Made by a program: the position numbers and the translations under genes. From the NCBI RefSeq assembly GCF_001659605.2, contig NC_035161.2:5164265-5228264 (forward strand): a stretch of 64,000 nucleotides of DNA, in the 5' to 3' direction. This stretch comes from Manihot esculenta (Eukaryota > Streptophyta > Magnoliopsida > Malpighiales > Euphorbiaceae). Below the pieces are notes generated by a model, which was given only the letters and a program-made list of their open reading frames with translations, had not been told where the DNA came from and ran no database searches. Shown here piece by piece: positions 38,412 through 50,318 of this stretch. The first letter of the stretch is position 1. Every line of letters begins with the position of its first letter.

Positions 38412-41400
38412 ATATATATATATAGGCAATTGATGGCGTGTTCTCCTCATTGTCAAGAGGCTTGATTATTTCTGAGAAAGAATTTATGCAATATTTTGAA
38501 CAAGATATTTTTGTTCTCTGTCTTCAAGGAACACAAATGCTATGATAGAGGAGAACATTTCTGTTTATACTATTTATGAAAATGTAAATGTTTAGCAATT
38601 AGCACATAAATGTTTATAGAATGAATGAAATTATAGAATGAACGAACAAAAATATGTGGTGTGCAAGGCCACTTTTTGTCTTAGACTTGCCTAGTTCAAA
38701 ACTATTTCTTTTCATAATATAAGTAATAAATATGTAAAAAAGAAAGAAATGACAAGAAAGGGAAAGGAAGTTCAAGACCATTTTAACTATACTGTTTTTT
38801 TTCCTAATTATTTGTTCTCTCTCGTTGCATTTTTTGTTGTTATGTCTTACTGTGCCAAACCACTGTTGTTTTCTCATTACTTTTTCTCTCTCTCAATCCC
38901 TCTTTATTCTTCCTAGAGTCAAAAAGATATAAAGCTGTTGTTATTCGGATTGATAGCCCTGGAGGTGATGCCCTTGCTTCTGATTTGTAAGTGTTTCTTT
39001 GTAACACCTTAATGTTCCAAGCTTCTTCTGTGAATGATTTCACAATTCACAACTAGATATGGTCACAGTCTCATAATCACATTGCACAGGGTACCTGTAC
39101 TTTTGCCAAGATAAATTTGTGACAGGGAATGTTGGATATGGTCATAGTTATCTGAATCATATTGGGATGCCAGTTGAAACTGAACAAAATGATAATGAAT
39201 CACAATTCATCATATGGATCTTTCCATTAATTCCAATTTTAAATTCTCCTGATTAAAAAATATTCTAGTTATTGGTTTCATTTTATTAACTCCACTTCTT
39301 TATCTGTGTTTCTGTTTTTTTCTCCATCTAATCTGTATTGGTCTCTATTTATTTCTTCTTTTTTTCCTCTCTTCCTCACTATTCCCTACCTCTCCATTTT
39401 TCCTCATGTCTATTGTATTATCTCTCTTCACTCTTTCTCCACTGCATGCAAAAGGGTTTCTCTACAACTGAAATTGTAAAACCATGAAATCTTCTTCCGA
39501 ATAATTATTTAAAAATTTATGTTTGAAGACATACACATTTTCACCTTATTGTCTATGGATTTAGGATGGGGAAAAGTTGAAATTCGTTGCATCATGTGTC
39601 AAATGTTGACATCATTATCATTTTCTTAGATCTTATATTCATGAGTGATACACGGTTCTTTTGTCTCTTTCAGAAAATATGAAATGAAATAAATATCATT
39701 CCCTGTTTAATTTTCACTGCTGTTAATACTTGTAGAATGTGGAGGGAAATCCGGCTTTTGGCTGAAAAAAAACCTGTGGTCGCATCTATGTCTGATGTAG
39801 CTGCAAGTGGGGGATATTATATGGCAATGGCGACGGGGACTATTGTTGCAGAAAATTTAACCTTGACTGGCTCTATTGGAGTTGTTACAGGTAAACTAAA
39901 TATTGAAAAATCTTTGCAACTATGGAAATGAAAACAGATCTTTAAGTATGAAAATCTGTCTTGAAGAAAATCCTTTCTTTTATTCCTGAAAAAGATGTCA
40001 ATGGCATACTATGACATGAAACAGTGTAGGCATGCTGGAAAGAGAGAGAAAAAAAATGCAGGTTAGCTCTGTGGATTCTTAGATGCTTCTGCAAAAAGCT
40101 GAACTTAAACCTGCCTTCTAGGTAACCAACAATTAAGAAGTTACTTTATTTGTAGAACAAATTAGAAAAAGAGAAAGAAAAAATAGAAGTGAAGAAATTA
40201 ACCTATTTTAAATTTCTAAAAGAGCTTTCTGCATTACTTTGTTAGTATTTAATTACTGAACTGGTGGTTAATTTGTAGGTAAGTTTAACCTTGGGAAACT
40301 ATATGAAAAGATTGGCTTCAACAAGGAAATTATATCAAGAGGTAAATATGCCGAGCTACTTGCAGCTGAACAACGACCTTTGAGGTGAGAGACCTTGTCG
40401 TATTTCTTAATACAAGTCCTTTTAAAACAGAATTGTGCATCTACACTCAAGTTGGATATGATTTATGCTTGTGGATCCCATGCAGACTTTGTTGCCTAGA
40501 AGGCTTCCTTAATTGATTGGATGGTTCCCAAATCTTCCAATTCTGTTTCAAATTCTGTTTCCATTTCCTTTGCTACCTGAATGAAACTAACCAATGTTAT
40601 TTTTCCAGACCAGATGAAGCAGAACTTTTTGCTAGGTCAGCTCAGAATGCATACAAGCAATTTCGAGACAAGGCAGCATTTTCGAGATCAATGGCTGTAA
40701 TTTTTTTTTTCTTTTAGCAATCCTTTCAAAATTAAGTTTATTTTGTTTGAGCAAACATTCAAGGAGGAATTGGAAAAAGGCCAAAGAAACTCAGAATTCC
40801 TCATCATTACACTGTCAGGTGGATAAGATGGAAGAGGTTGCACAAGGTAGAGTCTGGACCGGTAAAGATGCAGCTTCACGAGGTCTAGTTGATGCTACTG
40901 GTGGGCTTACTCGAGCTATTGCCATTGCAAAACAGAAGGCCAACATTCCCCAAGACAAACAGGTTTGTTTTGACTTGATAATTTGGTCTTCTTTTTCATG
41001 TGAATTACCAGATTGGTTTCTGTTTAAGAAAATAATGCTGAATTGCTGATTACTAGATTGGTTAATTACCATAGCTTACTTCAAATTTATTAGTTCGGAG
41101 TTCTAGTACGTAACATAATCATGTTAATTTTGTCCAGGCTATTTATTTTATTATCCCTGCTGAGAATTTCTATAGTGTTTGAGGCTCTAGTGCTACTCAG
41201 GATAAAATTATAATGGCTTATGAAAAAGGAGGCTTTTTATTTCTTAAATCACCATTCACAATATGAATTTTAGTTCCTGAAAGCACTGAATAGTTGCCAA
41301 CAAAGCCTTCCGTCCCAGGCTTCCTATATATGTAATCATGCATTATTGTGCATCTTTACAAGTGGAAAACTCCCTATTATGGGAACGAGAAACTCAAGGA

Positions 41401-42047
41401 AGCTAATTCTAATTATTTGAGATTATTCTAGAATATTTTTTGGTTAATAAAGCATGCTTCTCATGCTCTAGTTAGTTACATTCTTGGCTTGTATATGGTT
41501 CTCCCAAGATATCTTAATAATAATGAAGCTCATTTCTTCACTTGAGTAAAAGTTAATACTCCCCCTTTTTTGTCATTCTGTATAGACCTTATAATTTGCT
41601 TTTTCACTCAAATCTTCTTTTGATTTCAAGTGCTAGGCCACTGAAATTTTTGACATCATGACTAGAAGTTGAATTACCCATGAGAACCGATCTCATTTCT
41701 TTTTTTAATTATTTTCCTTTCAACATCAAACAATCTGCACATTCATATTCTGGAAGAAGTATAATGCCATTTTCCTATCTTCTATATGAGCTATGTTGAC
41801 TTGCTTAACTGCCTAGGTAACCCTGGTTGAGCTGTCAAGACCCTCTCCTACACTGCCAGAGATTTTAAGCGGCATAGGGAGTTCAATAGCAGGAGTAGAC
41901 AGAACATTGAAAGAACTGCTGCAAGACTTGTCATTTTCAGATGGAGTTCAAGCCCGGATGGATGGAATCATGTTCCAGAGCTTGGAGGGAAGTTCATATG
42001 CCAATCCCATTTTAAGTTTGATAAAAGATATCCTCAGTTCCCTCTGA
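32829..42047 (+). CDS. SPPA: Chloroplast signal peptide peptidase SppA (protease IV), 13 exons
   Basis: Proposed exons: 32829-33275, 33413-33596, 34361-34498, 35956-36126, 36200-36303, 37135-37202, 38048-38214, 38917-38986, 39736-39890, 40279-40384, 40609-40696, 40819-40962, 41817-42047. All introns are GT-AG and phases join to 690 aa, close to Arabidopsis SPPA1 (about 677 aa). The N-terminus is Ser/Leu/Pro-rich like a transit peptide. Two S49 peptidase domains follow. The catalytic Lys-Ser pair known from E. coli SppA corresponds to K275 in GKYKSAGDQ and S474 in VAASGGYYMA. In Arabidopsis the protein is a light-induced thylakoid-associated serine protease, which fits degradation of membrane or signal peptides. 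A 467-bp MITE sits in intron 5. The gene looks intact. Confidence 0.95.
36364..36830. mobile_element. Mutator-like MITE in SPPA intron 5 (467 bp)
   Basis: Inverted ends GGCCAATATATG.. / ..TATATTCAACCT extend through cctatact/agtatagg. A perfect 9-bp duplication AAATTAATA flanks it at 36355-36363 and 36831-36839. The element lies between exon 5 (ends 36303) and exon 6 (starts 37135), so splicing sites are untouched. Confidence 0.85.
38380..38408. repeat. (CT)n microsatellite in SPPA intron 7
   Basis: About 14 CT units in a row followed by a short (AT)n run. Likely length-variable. Confidence 0.95.
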
Positions 42048-42252
42048 CCTTAAATCCTGACCTTATTTATCTTAACCTTTTTCCCCCATTGGTTAAATAT
42101 ATTTGGGGTTGATTATTTTAATAATCATAATGCCATGGTGATAGGGGGATCAATAGATATCCTAATTATAAGGGATGGAGCCTGCCCACACCAATCCGAA
42201 AAAGATTGGTAGATGTGGTCTAGTCTGAATGTTGTTCGGCAATAAGTTTGGA

Positions 42253-42512
42253 GTCACCCCTATACTCTTCACCAAGGATCAAATAAGTCCGTTTTAACTT
42301 TGTTGGCCAAATAAATCTCACAACTTTGCCAATTGGGTCCTATCATATTAAAATACTATTTTTTTTAAATTATAGAAATTATATTTTATTATTAAAAAGT
42401 TAACATTTTAACATGATAGGACCTATTCAATCTTTAATGTAAAGTTATGACTTATTTGGCTAAAAAAATTAAAATTGATTTATTTGGTTCTTAGTAAAAA
42501 GTATAGTGGTGG
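42253..42512. mobile_element. MITE-like inverted repeat downstream of SPPA
   Basis: The left arm (cacccctatac...aataagtcc...gggtcctatcat) and right arm (atgataggacc...gacttattt...gtatagtggtgg) pair imperfectly over most of the 260 bp. The target duplication is unclear (gtttgga/atttgga at the edges). Confidence 0.6.
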
Positions 42513-42959
42513 ATTTGGATTTGGTTCCAATTTTGTCCCTTTTGCAACTGAAGCAGTATGAGAACATCCACATTATAGGGGAAAATTTTTAGAAAGAAAG
42601 ATTACAGCAGATTAGATCTTCTTGTGTATGATTTTGGGAAGAGCTACTGGTGCACATGAATCCTTTTTCCTTTTTCTCTATTTTTTGTTTTCTTGGACTA
42701 GAGTTCGTATCCTGAGTCCAGATATGTCTATATTGCTGCTAAGGCGGAGCTCAACAGATGATTAAGTGGTGTTGTTGATACTAAATTATTAGCAGCTTAC
42801 GCCTTTCTACATGTTTGACTATGACATTACTGAATCATCTCAAAGCCGTGGCTGTAAACGCAAGAAATGGGTAGACGTTGTCCAATATTTGTAAATGACC
42901 AAGGAAAATTTTCTGTTTGCGCAGAGAAATGTGTGAATTATCTGCACATGCTCTGAAAA

Positions 42960-43075
42960 TATTCTCATACTTGCTTTTGATTAGTTAAATCCTAATCCTT
43001 ATGAATGTTAATAATGAGATTACAGGTGCAGAAACTATCACTTCAATCTATTACTTGATTACCTGCATTTCTAAA
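42960..43075 (+). repeat. 110-bp segment shared with the PPR 3' flank, copy A
   Basis: Matches about 58567-58675 on the same strand, including tcctaatccttatgaatgtt and aatgagattacaggtgca, at roughly 85% by eye. Confidence 0.8.
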
Positions 43076-44394
43076 ATTGCTGCTGCGCTGCATTGATTAA
43101 AAGTGCAATTGTTCAATATCCCAAAATAAAAATAAAGTATGATGTAATTATAATCTTTGTATATTGAAGGAAACTTTATGCTATTTAACAATTTATTTAA
43201 CAAATGGCTGAATTACAAAAATAAAAAAATCCTGAATAATTATATTATTAATAAGTTGCTTCTTGATTTAGAAACGGTTGATTTCATTACACTTTCGATC
43301 TCTATTTATTTAGCTGTTAAAATAAAACTTAAAAAAAAAAACCCAAATAAAATATGATATTTGGAATCTATTTTTCAAAATAGATTGATGAAAAAATAAG
43401 GAATAACTAAAAATATGCTGGAATAAGGAATAATGAACATAATGAACGTTTATTTTAAATTTAACTAATGATATATGTTGGAAGGCACTTAAAATACAAA
43501 CGGAATAAGGAATAACTAAAGTGTCTAATGGGATTAAATTTGAGTACATTTTAATAAGTATTTCAAAATACGAGGATTAATTTGTTACTAAGAACAATAT
43601 CCGTGAACGTTTTTCTAAATCACTCTTAGCAAAATGCTATATATATATAGGAATAGAAAGCCTCACAACTGCATCTTTGATCAATTTTGTACTTATTACA
43701 ATATTGTAATTAACAGAGGTTTTACAATGCTCTTAGGAAAAACTGTAAACTTGTACTTAAGAGACTTGTTTTTTTAATGCTCCAAGTGTATTTTACAATT
43801 AGCCTGCATTTTTTTTTGTCCTCACAGTTGAGAAACATTCTTACATTTCTATGCTAAATATGGAAACGGTCAACAACTTTTCCTTATCAATGGCGGCTTA
43901 GAGAGATAGCATGGTATATGTATATCGATTTCAAAGTTTCAAATAGTTTGACTTAGAATAGAATTTTAAATATTGCATGTATGATTTTTTTAAAAAAAAA
44001 ATTCTAAACATAGCTTTTAATATAAAATTTTAAAAAATTTATTATTTAATCACTATATTATAAAGAATAAAATAATTTAGTATTTCAATGTAAAAAATAT
44101 ATTAAAATATTTTAAAAAATTTATTAATTAATCATTTCATTAATTTTAATTATTAAATATTTTATTATTTAATTTTAATAATTTTAAAAAAATATTAATT
44201 ACTTTCTCAATTTTATAATTTTTTTTAATATATAATCACTAAAATTAATAGAGAACTAAGCATCAAATCAACTCCACCATTAAAAGAGTACTAGAACGAT
44301 GTGTTTGGATAAGCAGAATAAAAACGATGTCGTTCCTTCAAATTCCACAAGCGTAAATCGTTCAGTGAACACTTAAAAAAAATAGGTAGCCAAA

Positions 44395-44467
44395 TGATGT
44401 TGCCCAGGATCGAACTGGGGACCTTTAGTGTGTAAGACTAACGTGATAACCACTACACCACAGCATC
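44395..44467 (-). tRNA. tRNA-Val(UAC), copy 1
   Basis: A 73-nt cloverleaf is readable on the minus strand: acceptor GATGCTG, anticodon stem TTAGT/ACTAA with loop CTTACAC (anticodon UAC, reads GUA), T arm CCCAG-TTCGATC-CTGGG, discriminator A. The acceptor has a C5:A68 mismatch (3' side CAACATC). Confidence 0.88.
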
Positions 44468-44544
44468 ATGATGTCATTCCTTCCAAAATCAACAAAGATA
44501 AATCGTTCAGTGAACACAAAAAATAAAATAAAGAAGTTGATAAA

Positions 44545-44617
44545 TGATGATGCCCAGGATCGAACTGGGGACCTTTAGTGTGTAAGACTAACGTGATAAC
44601 CACTACACCACAGCATC
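44545..44617 (-). tRNA. tRNA-Val(UAC), copy 2
   Basis: Same cloverleaf and anticodon as copy 1. The acceptor 3' side is CATCATC, giving a C5:U68 mismatch. A T-rich stretch follows on the minus strand, suitable for RNA polymerase III termination. Confidence 0.88.
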
Positions 44618-44726
44618 CTCCGATGTCGTTCGGATAAGCAGAATAAAGATGATGTCGTTCCTTCCAAATTCCACAAACGTAAATCGTTCAGTGAACACAA
44701 AAAAATAAAATAAAGAAGTTGCTAAA

Positions 44727-44799
44727 TGATGCTGACCAGGATCGAACTGGGGACCTTTAGTGTGTAAGACTAACATGATAACCACTACACCACAGCATC
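44727..44799 (-). tRNA. tRNA-Val(UAC), copy 3 (variant)
   Basis: The acceptor stem pairs perfectly, but the T stem has a C49:U65 mismatch (CCCAG against CTGGT) and the D stem has a C25U change giving a wobble pair. Possibly weakened. Confidence 0.82.
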
Positions 44800-44895
44800 C
44801 TACAATGTCGATTGGATAAGCAGAATAAAGACGATGTCGTTGCTTCCAAATTCCACAAACGTAAATCGTTCAGTGAACACAAAAAAGTTGCTAAA

Positions 44896-44968
44896 TGATG
44901 CTGCCCAGGATCGAACTGAGGACCTTTAGTGTGTAAAACTAACGTGATAACCACTACACCACAGCATC
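44896..44968 (-). tRNA. tRNA-Val(UAC), copy 4 (variant)
   Basis: Perfect acceptor stem. T stem CTCAG/CTGGG contains one U:G wobble, and position 32 in the anticodon loop is U instead of C; the anticodon UAC is unchanged. Confidence 0.85.
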
Positions 44969-45078
44969 CTCCGATGTCGTTCGGATAAGCAGAATAAAGA
45001 CGATGTCGTTCCTTCCAAATTCCACAAACGTAAATCGTTCAGTGAACACAAAAAAAATAAAATAAAGAAGTTGCTAAA

Positions 45079-45151
45079 TGATGATGCCCAGGATCGAACT
45101 GGGGACCTTTAGTGTGTAAGACTAACGTGATAACCACTACACCACAGCATC
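45079..45151 (-). tRNA. tRNA-Val(UAC), copy 5
   Basis: Identical in type to copy 2, including the CATCATC acceptor 3' side (C5:U68 mismatch). Lies about 150 bp upstream of the TRAX start on the opposite strand, so the two are divergently transcribed. Confidence 0.88.
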
Positions 45152-45301
45152 GTTCAGGCTTTTTCGCCGCTTCATTTAAACCAAGATAATATGCCATTGT
45201 TGGCTTTATTACAAATGGAAGTGCGGTTTCACAAAGTGTAATTTGAGGAGAGAGACAGGTAGATGCTGTACTCCGCTCGCTCGCTCCACAGGCTCTTTCT
45301 C

Positions 45302-45518
45302 ATGGCTCCCAAGCCCAAACCCCACCGTCTCCATCAAGGTAACCCTATCCTTTTTCTTCTTTGTGTATTCGTGGTTAATTTTTATTGAGGTCAAGAAAAA
45401 TCAGTTGCAGGAACTTCGTTGCAGAGCCCGGTGAAGAGAGTTAGAACAATGACTACAGAGTCTTCCTTCAAGGATGCCTTTGCAAAATACGCTGAATATC
45501 TCAATGATCTTGTACATT

Positions 45519-45554
<36 letters not shown>

Positions 45555-48500
45555 TGTTATCGCTTTTACTGCTCTCTTTAATTAGGTCTCAGCCTTATGA
45601 TTATGGTGTAATTACTTTGTTTTGTTTCAATTAAAAATGTATATTCTTGAGGTTCTGAGCTTAAAAAATGGTTCAATGCTATTTGCACAAGAGCCTGCAC
45701 ACACACTACACTAACAAAAGCTCCCATTGTTGTTGCTTTTGGAGATGGAATTAGCCAAACAACATAAATTAGCAGATAATTCAGACACCCATCCCATGTC
45801 ACACATTTTCACTTCCTCCGTTATGGTCGAAATTATTCTTCTAAGGCTTTGTTATTTTTCGGAAAATTAACTTCTATCTAAATATTTTCTAACAAAATAT
45901 TTTATTTTTTAATTTTAAAAATAAAATATATCAACAAATTTATATATGGAGGTCTTAGCAAGATTCTCAAATTGCAGAGAATGGCATTCTCTTTTGAAAA
46001 AAAAAAAATTATTTTCATTAAAATGTCTTAACTTTTTAATTTGATCAGAAAAATATTTTCTATTAACTAATTTTACTAATTTTCTGAGTGTTCCAAACGT
46101 TTTTATGAAAAATATTTTTCGTAAAACAAATGGAGCCTAAGTTTCAAAATCTAATAATATTTAATGAACTTTCGCTAAGAAAAGCATATTTGACAATTGA
46201 AATTGGTAAAATAACTACTAAGGAAAAAAATTTGACAATAAGTCAATAGCTATTTTCTGCAAAATATATGGGGAAAAAACAAAGCATAATAATTCAGTTC
46301 AACAAATTCCTCTAGTGTTCCCCTTAAAATCTTTTAAAGCTTTCTGAAAATAGAAGCTTTTCCTCGAATAATTGGTGCTCAATAAAAGTGCTCCATTTTT
46401 TTATATATGCTGATTAATGATTTTGGCAAGTTAAATTTGCCCCTATGGCCCAGTCAGCTGTGAGTCAATGGTGGTCATGCTGTATGTCTCCTTGTTGAGC
46501 TCCATCTTCAGCTGTACCCTTTTTCTTATTTATTACTTGAATCCTGTCATTTTGGGTTGGAAATCACAGTAACTAAATCTCGCAAAATGTAACCTCAAAG
46601 TTCATATAGTTTGATCTCAAGTTAAAGCTGTTGATGGATCTTCCTTGAAAAATCATACCTAACCAGTAAGAGAGAACTGTTAAAAAATTTTCTTGTTATG
46701 ATACCTAATTCACTTTATTACATCCAACAGAAAGAAATGAAAGTTGGTTTTGTCGTGGAATCCATTTTGAAGTTCAAGACAAAATTGGAAGTAAATTTTA
46801 AAAGGATCCAGTTGTATGAAATACAACACTGGATACTAGACTACAAAGAAATAAAATTGTAGAGACTAGAAGTAAGGCTTGGCCAAAAATGCCTGATAGT
46901 TCATGTATGAATGGACAGTGTAGAAGATTGTACTATATGGAAATGAAATGTGAAATATTTAATTATTTATATTATTTTGAAGCATGCATGAAATAGAACT
47001 GCTTGTATTACATGTATGATACCTCTTGCCTATTATTAGTTAATGATCACTGAAACTATGCCATGCCCATAACAAAATTTATATATTCTGGTAGAATGAC
47101 AAGCGGGAAAGAGTGGTAAAAGCTAGTCGAGATGTCACCATGAACAGCAAAAAGGTCATATTTCAAGTTCACAGGTATAAGGAATCAGTTATACATGCAC
47201 ACTGTTTATTTATGTATCTATGTGTGTCTGTGTGTATATGTATATATTTATTTATTCAATGCACACTGTTTATTTATGTATCTATGTGTGTCTGTGTGTA
47301 TATGTATATATTTATTTATTCAATGCTTCATGTTGCTTTAGCTACTTGATCTTTGAAATGTTTTGTCTTAGATCTTCCTTATTTTTTTTTCCCATTTTGT
47401 AAAGCTTTTGTTGGCTTCTTATGCAAAAAAACCATTTTAAATGAACCTTTTGAGGATTTTATTTTTCTGATCATAATGACTTTTATCTCACAAGCAGGGA
47501 GTTGACATTTATTTGCTTTGTGTGATACATTACTTGGATTGATTTCAGGACTTAAACCTTTCCGAATCCTGATCTTATTACTTTATACTGATAAATTGGT
47601 GTTATAATCTTGTGGATGATAGAATGAGCAAATATAACAAAGAAGAAATTCTTGAGAAGGCAGAAAAGGATTTAGCAGCTGTGGCAGATCAATATATGTC
47701 CCGGTTAGTCAAAGAACTTCAAGGCACTGATTTTTGGAAGCTAAGACGAGCTTACTCTCCTGGGGTAATATCCTTGTGTCTGTTATGTCCTTACTTATGG
47801 AGCTAGTTAGGGGATGATGAACAGGATAGTCCAGATACGGAATCCTTTAACTGTATACCTATGATTTCTAGTCAGGGCTCAAGAAAAAAAACCCAACAGT
47901 CTCAAATAACCCTCAGAATTCTCTGTGGGAAATACACTATAACATAGTCATAAATACAAAAGTAATTCTTACCTTGGTTGTAGACATCCAACTAATTATC
48001 ATACTCTCATTTTACTTAAAATCATGGTAGGTCTCACATAAAAATAAATATTGAGAGTTTTTCATTGGTTGGGTGTTTGTACACCTTGGTGTTAGTAAGA
48101 ATTTTCCATAAATACAACATATAAATCTGGAGAACTACTCTGTTATGGATACTTCTTAACGTTCTCCTAATTTTCAGGATCCATAACTGACATATGTTCC
48201 CAGGACTTAGCATCCATAACTGACATAGTTCAACTGAGCAATAAACAATTACTGCAATACTGAAAATAAATGCTAATAGTAATTTAATTGTTAACTAGAC
48301 TTCCTCTGGAACTTACAAACCTGAACATGAATGGATCAGCCATAGGCCTTAGCAAGATCCCTAACATCACAACTTCGCTTTCAGAGCCAGAATCAGTTTC
48401 ATGCTACAGAATCATTTTTCCTTGGGGTCTTTGCAGGTACAAGAATATGTTGAAGCTGCAACATTCTGTAAATTCTGCCGAACAGGGACTCTTTTGCATC

Positions 48501-49280
48501 TGGATGAGATAAATGCGAGTCTGTTACCACTTAGTGATCCAACTCTTGAGCCCTTGCAGTTAAACATCCTAGACTATCTTTTGGGGGTAACTGCCTGAGA
48601 TTTATACTGATTTGTGATGCTTTCTTTTATAAAATGAAATTGTGACGTAGGATTCTCTCTGTTTTCTGTAGCTTAGAATGTAAATTAAAGTGTCTTTTGG
48701 CAAAAATGCCTTTTTCTTTTTATAGTTTGGCACATGTGGATATGTTTATATGCATCCAGTTGCATGCAAGGAGATGCTTAGTATGTTTGTACAGCTTGCA
48801 GATTTAACTGGAGAGCTGATGCGGTTAGCGATTGGTAGAATTTCAGATGGTGAGCCTGAATTTGCTAAGAGGATATGTGAGTTTGTACGTGAAATCTACA
48901 GGGAGTTGAGTCTCATTGTCCCACATATGGATGACAGTTCTGACATGAAAACAAAGATGGACACAATGCTTCAGAGCGTACTGAAAATAGAGAATGGTAT
49001 TTGATCAAACTTATGCTGGATCAAGTTGTGAATTTGATTGGTTATATCACATAATACATTAGACTGATGATATTAACTCAGTAAATTGGTATTATTTACA
49101 GTAAATTCCATAAAATTTTATGGAATTAGTCTCTGACAAATAGGCTCTCTGTGAAATTTAATTTGGGAACTTGAGTGCCTTAAGACTGGCGTTGGCTGCC
49201 TATAGGTGAACATTCAATCATACTGTTGAGGATCTATGAGAATGTGTAGGAGAAGCAGAAGAAGGAGGTTCATAAAGGAG

Positions 49281-49318
<38 letters not shown>

Positions 49319-50318
49319 AAGAGAGAGAGAGAGAGAAGGAGAAAGATGGAGAAAATTAGAGAGATTAATTGTTGTTTTACGGGAGTCTTCCTTTCTCACT
49401 GTTACAATGCCACCCTATTTATACAGTACATTCTCATAGATCCTACTCTTAGTATGCTATATGACTTGAAGATAGATGATACTCTTTTCCATGGGTGGCT
49501 TTTGTTTAATCCCACGTTGATCTGAAATAGAAGTAATGTGTCTCGGCTCTCCTCCCTCTTTGAACTCAAGAGCTGATGTTTTAAGTGGGTTAGATTTCAC
49601 TCAAATTTAATATGGTATCATAGTCTCCCACAAGTATTTTACCCTCTTCGAGGGGCATATTAAATTTCACATTGGTGGGGGACAGGGTAGGGTTTGGGAT
49701 AGGGATAATTTTCTCATTGTCTTGAGCTAATTTTTGAGTTAATCATGGGTCAAATTTAATGATTTTTACAATTGTCTTGAGCTAATTTTTGGATGAGTTA
49801 ATCATGACTCAAATTTAATGACTTTTACAATTTAGCATGATATTCCTTCATGCCTATTAATATCTTAGGTTATGCAGATAATATTTCCATAATCCAAGCA
49901 CATATTTGAAGGGGTATGATCATTTTTCAAACAAATTGAATAACAATATCTTTTCTATTCCATTTTGTTTTGAAAATTAAATAAAATACCCTATACGTAA
50001 ATCTCTTGTTGTCAAGGATATGATGTCAAATTGTGATTAATCTGCTTTTGCACTTGCACTTCAAGTTATGAGGAACTTTACCTATGGGTTTCTCCATTTC
50101 AGTTTTGCTGGACTTTTCTAATCGAGTTATTTTTGCAGCTTGCTTTATGAGGAACTTTACCTATGGGTTTCTCCATTTCAGTTTTGCTGGACTTTTCTAA
50201 TCGAGTTATTTTTGCAGCTTGCTTTAGTGTCCATGTGCGAGGATCAGAATATATGCCTTTGCTTGGATCTAGTGAGCCAAGTTCTTTTTTGTTGGGTGTG
50301 TCTGACATCGAATTATAA
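45302..50318 (+). CDS. TRAX: Translin-associated factor X (TRAX), 7 exons
   Basis: Proposed exons: 45302-45338, 45411-45511, 47095-47174, 47623-47764, 48437-48586, 48795-48996, 50218-50318. They join in frame to 270 aa. The N-terminus MAPKPKPHRLHQ is basic. The translin fold holds the four acidic residues known in human TRAX to form the RNase site: E123 and E126 in VQEYVEA, and D173 and E177 in ADLTGE. With translin, TRAX forms the C3PO endoribonuclease in animals and fungi, acting on small RNA passenger strands and tRNA leaders; a plant role is inferred. Exon 7 encodes a C-terminus beginning ACFSVHVRG, as in plant relatives. The 3' splice site of intron 6 is present twice because of a 79-bp duplication. 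Confidence 0.93.
45518..45556. repeat. (TTTC)n microsatellite in TRAX intron 2
   Basis: About nine TTTC units just after exon 2. The duplicated block at 61.7 kb has a shorter version at the same relative place. Confidence 0.95.
45850..46140 (+). repeat. Old AT-rich dispersed repeat in TRAX intron 2
   Basis: Shares word order with 19850-20110 (ttatatat, ctcaaattg/ctgaaattt, ttttcattaaaat/tttcgttaaaaat, gaaaatattttct). Diverged; class unknown. Confidence 0.4.
47197..47324. repeat. Perfect 64-bp tandem duplication in TRAX intron 3
   Basis: The unit starting gcacactgtttatttatgta occurs at 47197-47260 and 47261-47324 without visible differences. Confidence 0.93.
49222..49880. other. Probable decayed transposon sequence in TRAX intron 6, with G22 tract
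   Basis: From tgttgaggatct (49222) the intron includes a run of 22 G (49297-49318) followed by (GA)n, a ctatttatacag word and tggtatcatag (49613), which resembles an LTR primer site. Segments 49467-49505 and 49832-49880 match 61326-61420, where they are adjacent, so the 330 bases between them may be an insertion. Confidence 0.45.
50066..50223. repeat. 79-bp tandem duplication containing a splice acceptor
   Basis: Units 50066-50144 and 50145-50223 appear identical. Each includes ttatttttgcag plus the first bases of TRAX exon 7 (cttgcttt). Confidence 0.93.

Larger units (their letters stand above)
42048..44290. other. SPPA 3' flank and spacer
   Basis: Holds the SPPA 3' UTR, a MITE-like inverted repeat (about 42253-42512) and a 110-bp segment (about 42960-43075) repeated after the PPR gene. 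The remainder, 43080-44290, is AT-rich with no gene seen. Confidence 0.55.
44290..45151 (-). repeat. Tandem array of tRNA-Val(UAC) units
   Basis: Five units of about 150-183 bp, each a 73-nt tRNA plus a spacer with gatgtcgtt, ggataagcagaataaag and aaatcgttcagtgaacaca. A leftmost spacer without its own tRNA starts near 44290. Unit spacing between tRNA 3' ends is 150, 182, 169 and 183 bp. Confidence 0.93.

Noticed and set aside
44603..44954. Minus-strand open frames of 60-65 codons
   Set aside because: They overlap the tRNA-Val genes and repeat the same peptide from unit to unit; they are tRNA sequence read as protein.
44290..45151. The tRNA array as a mobile element with terminal repeats
   Set aside because: Units are head-to-tail with no terminal inverted repeats or target duplications; unequal crossing-over explains it.
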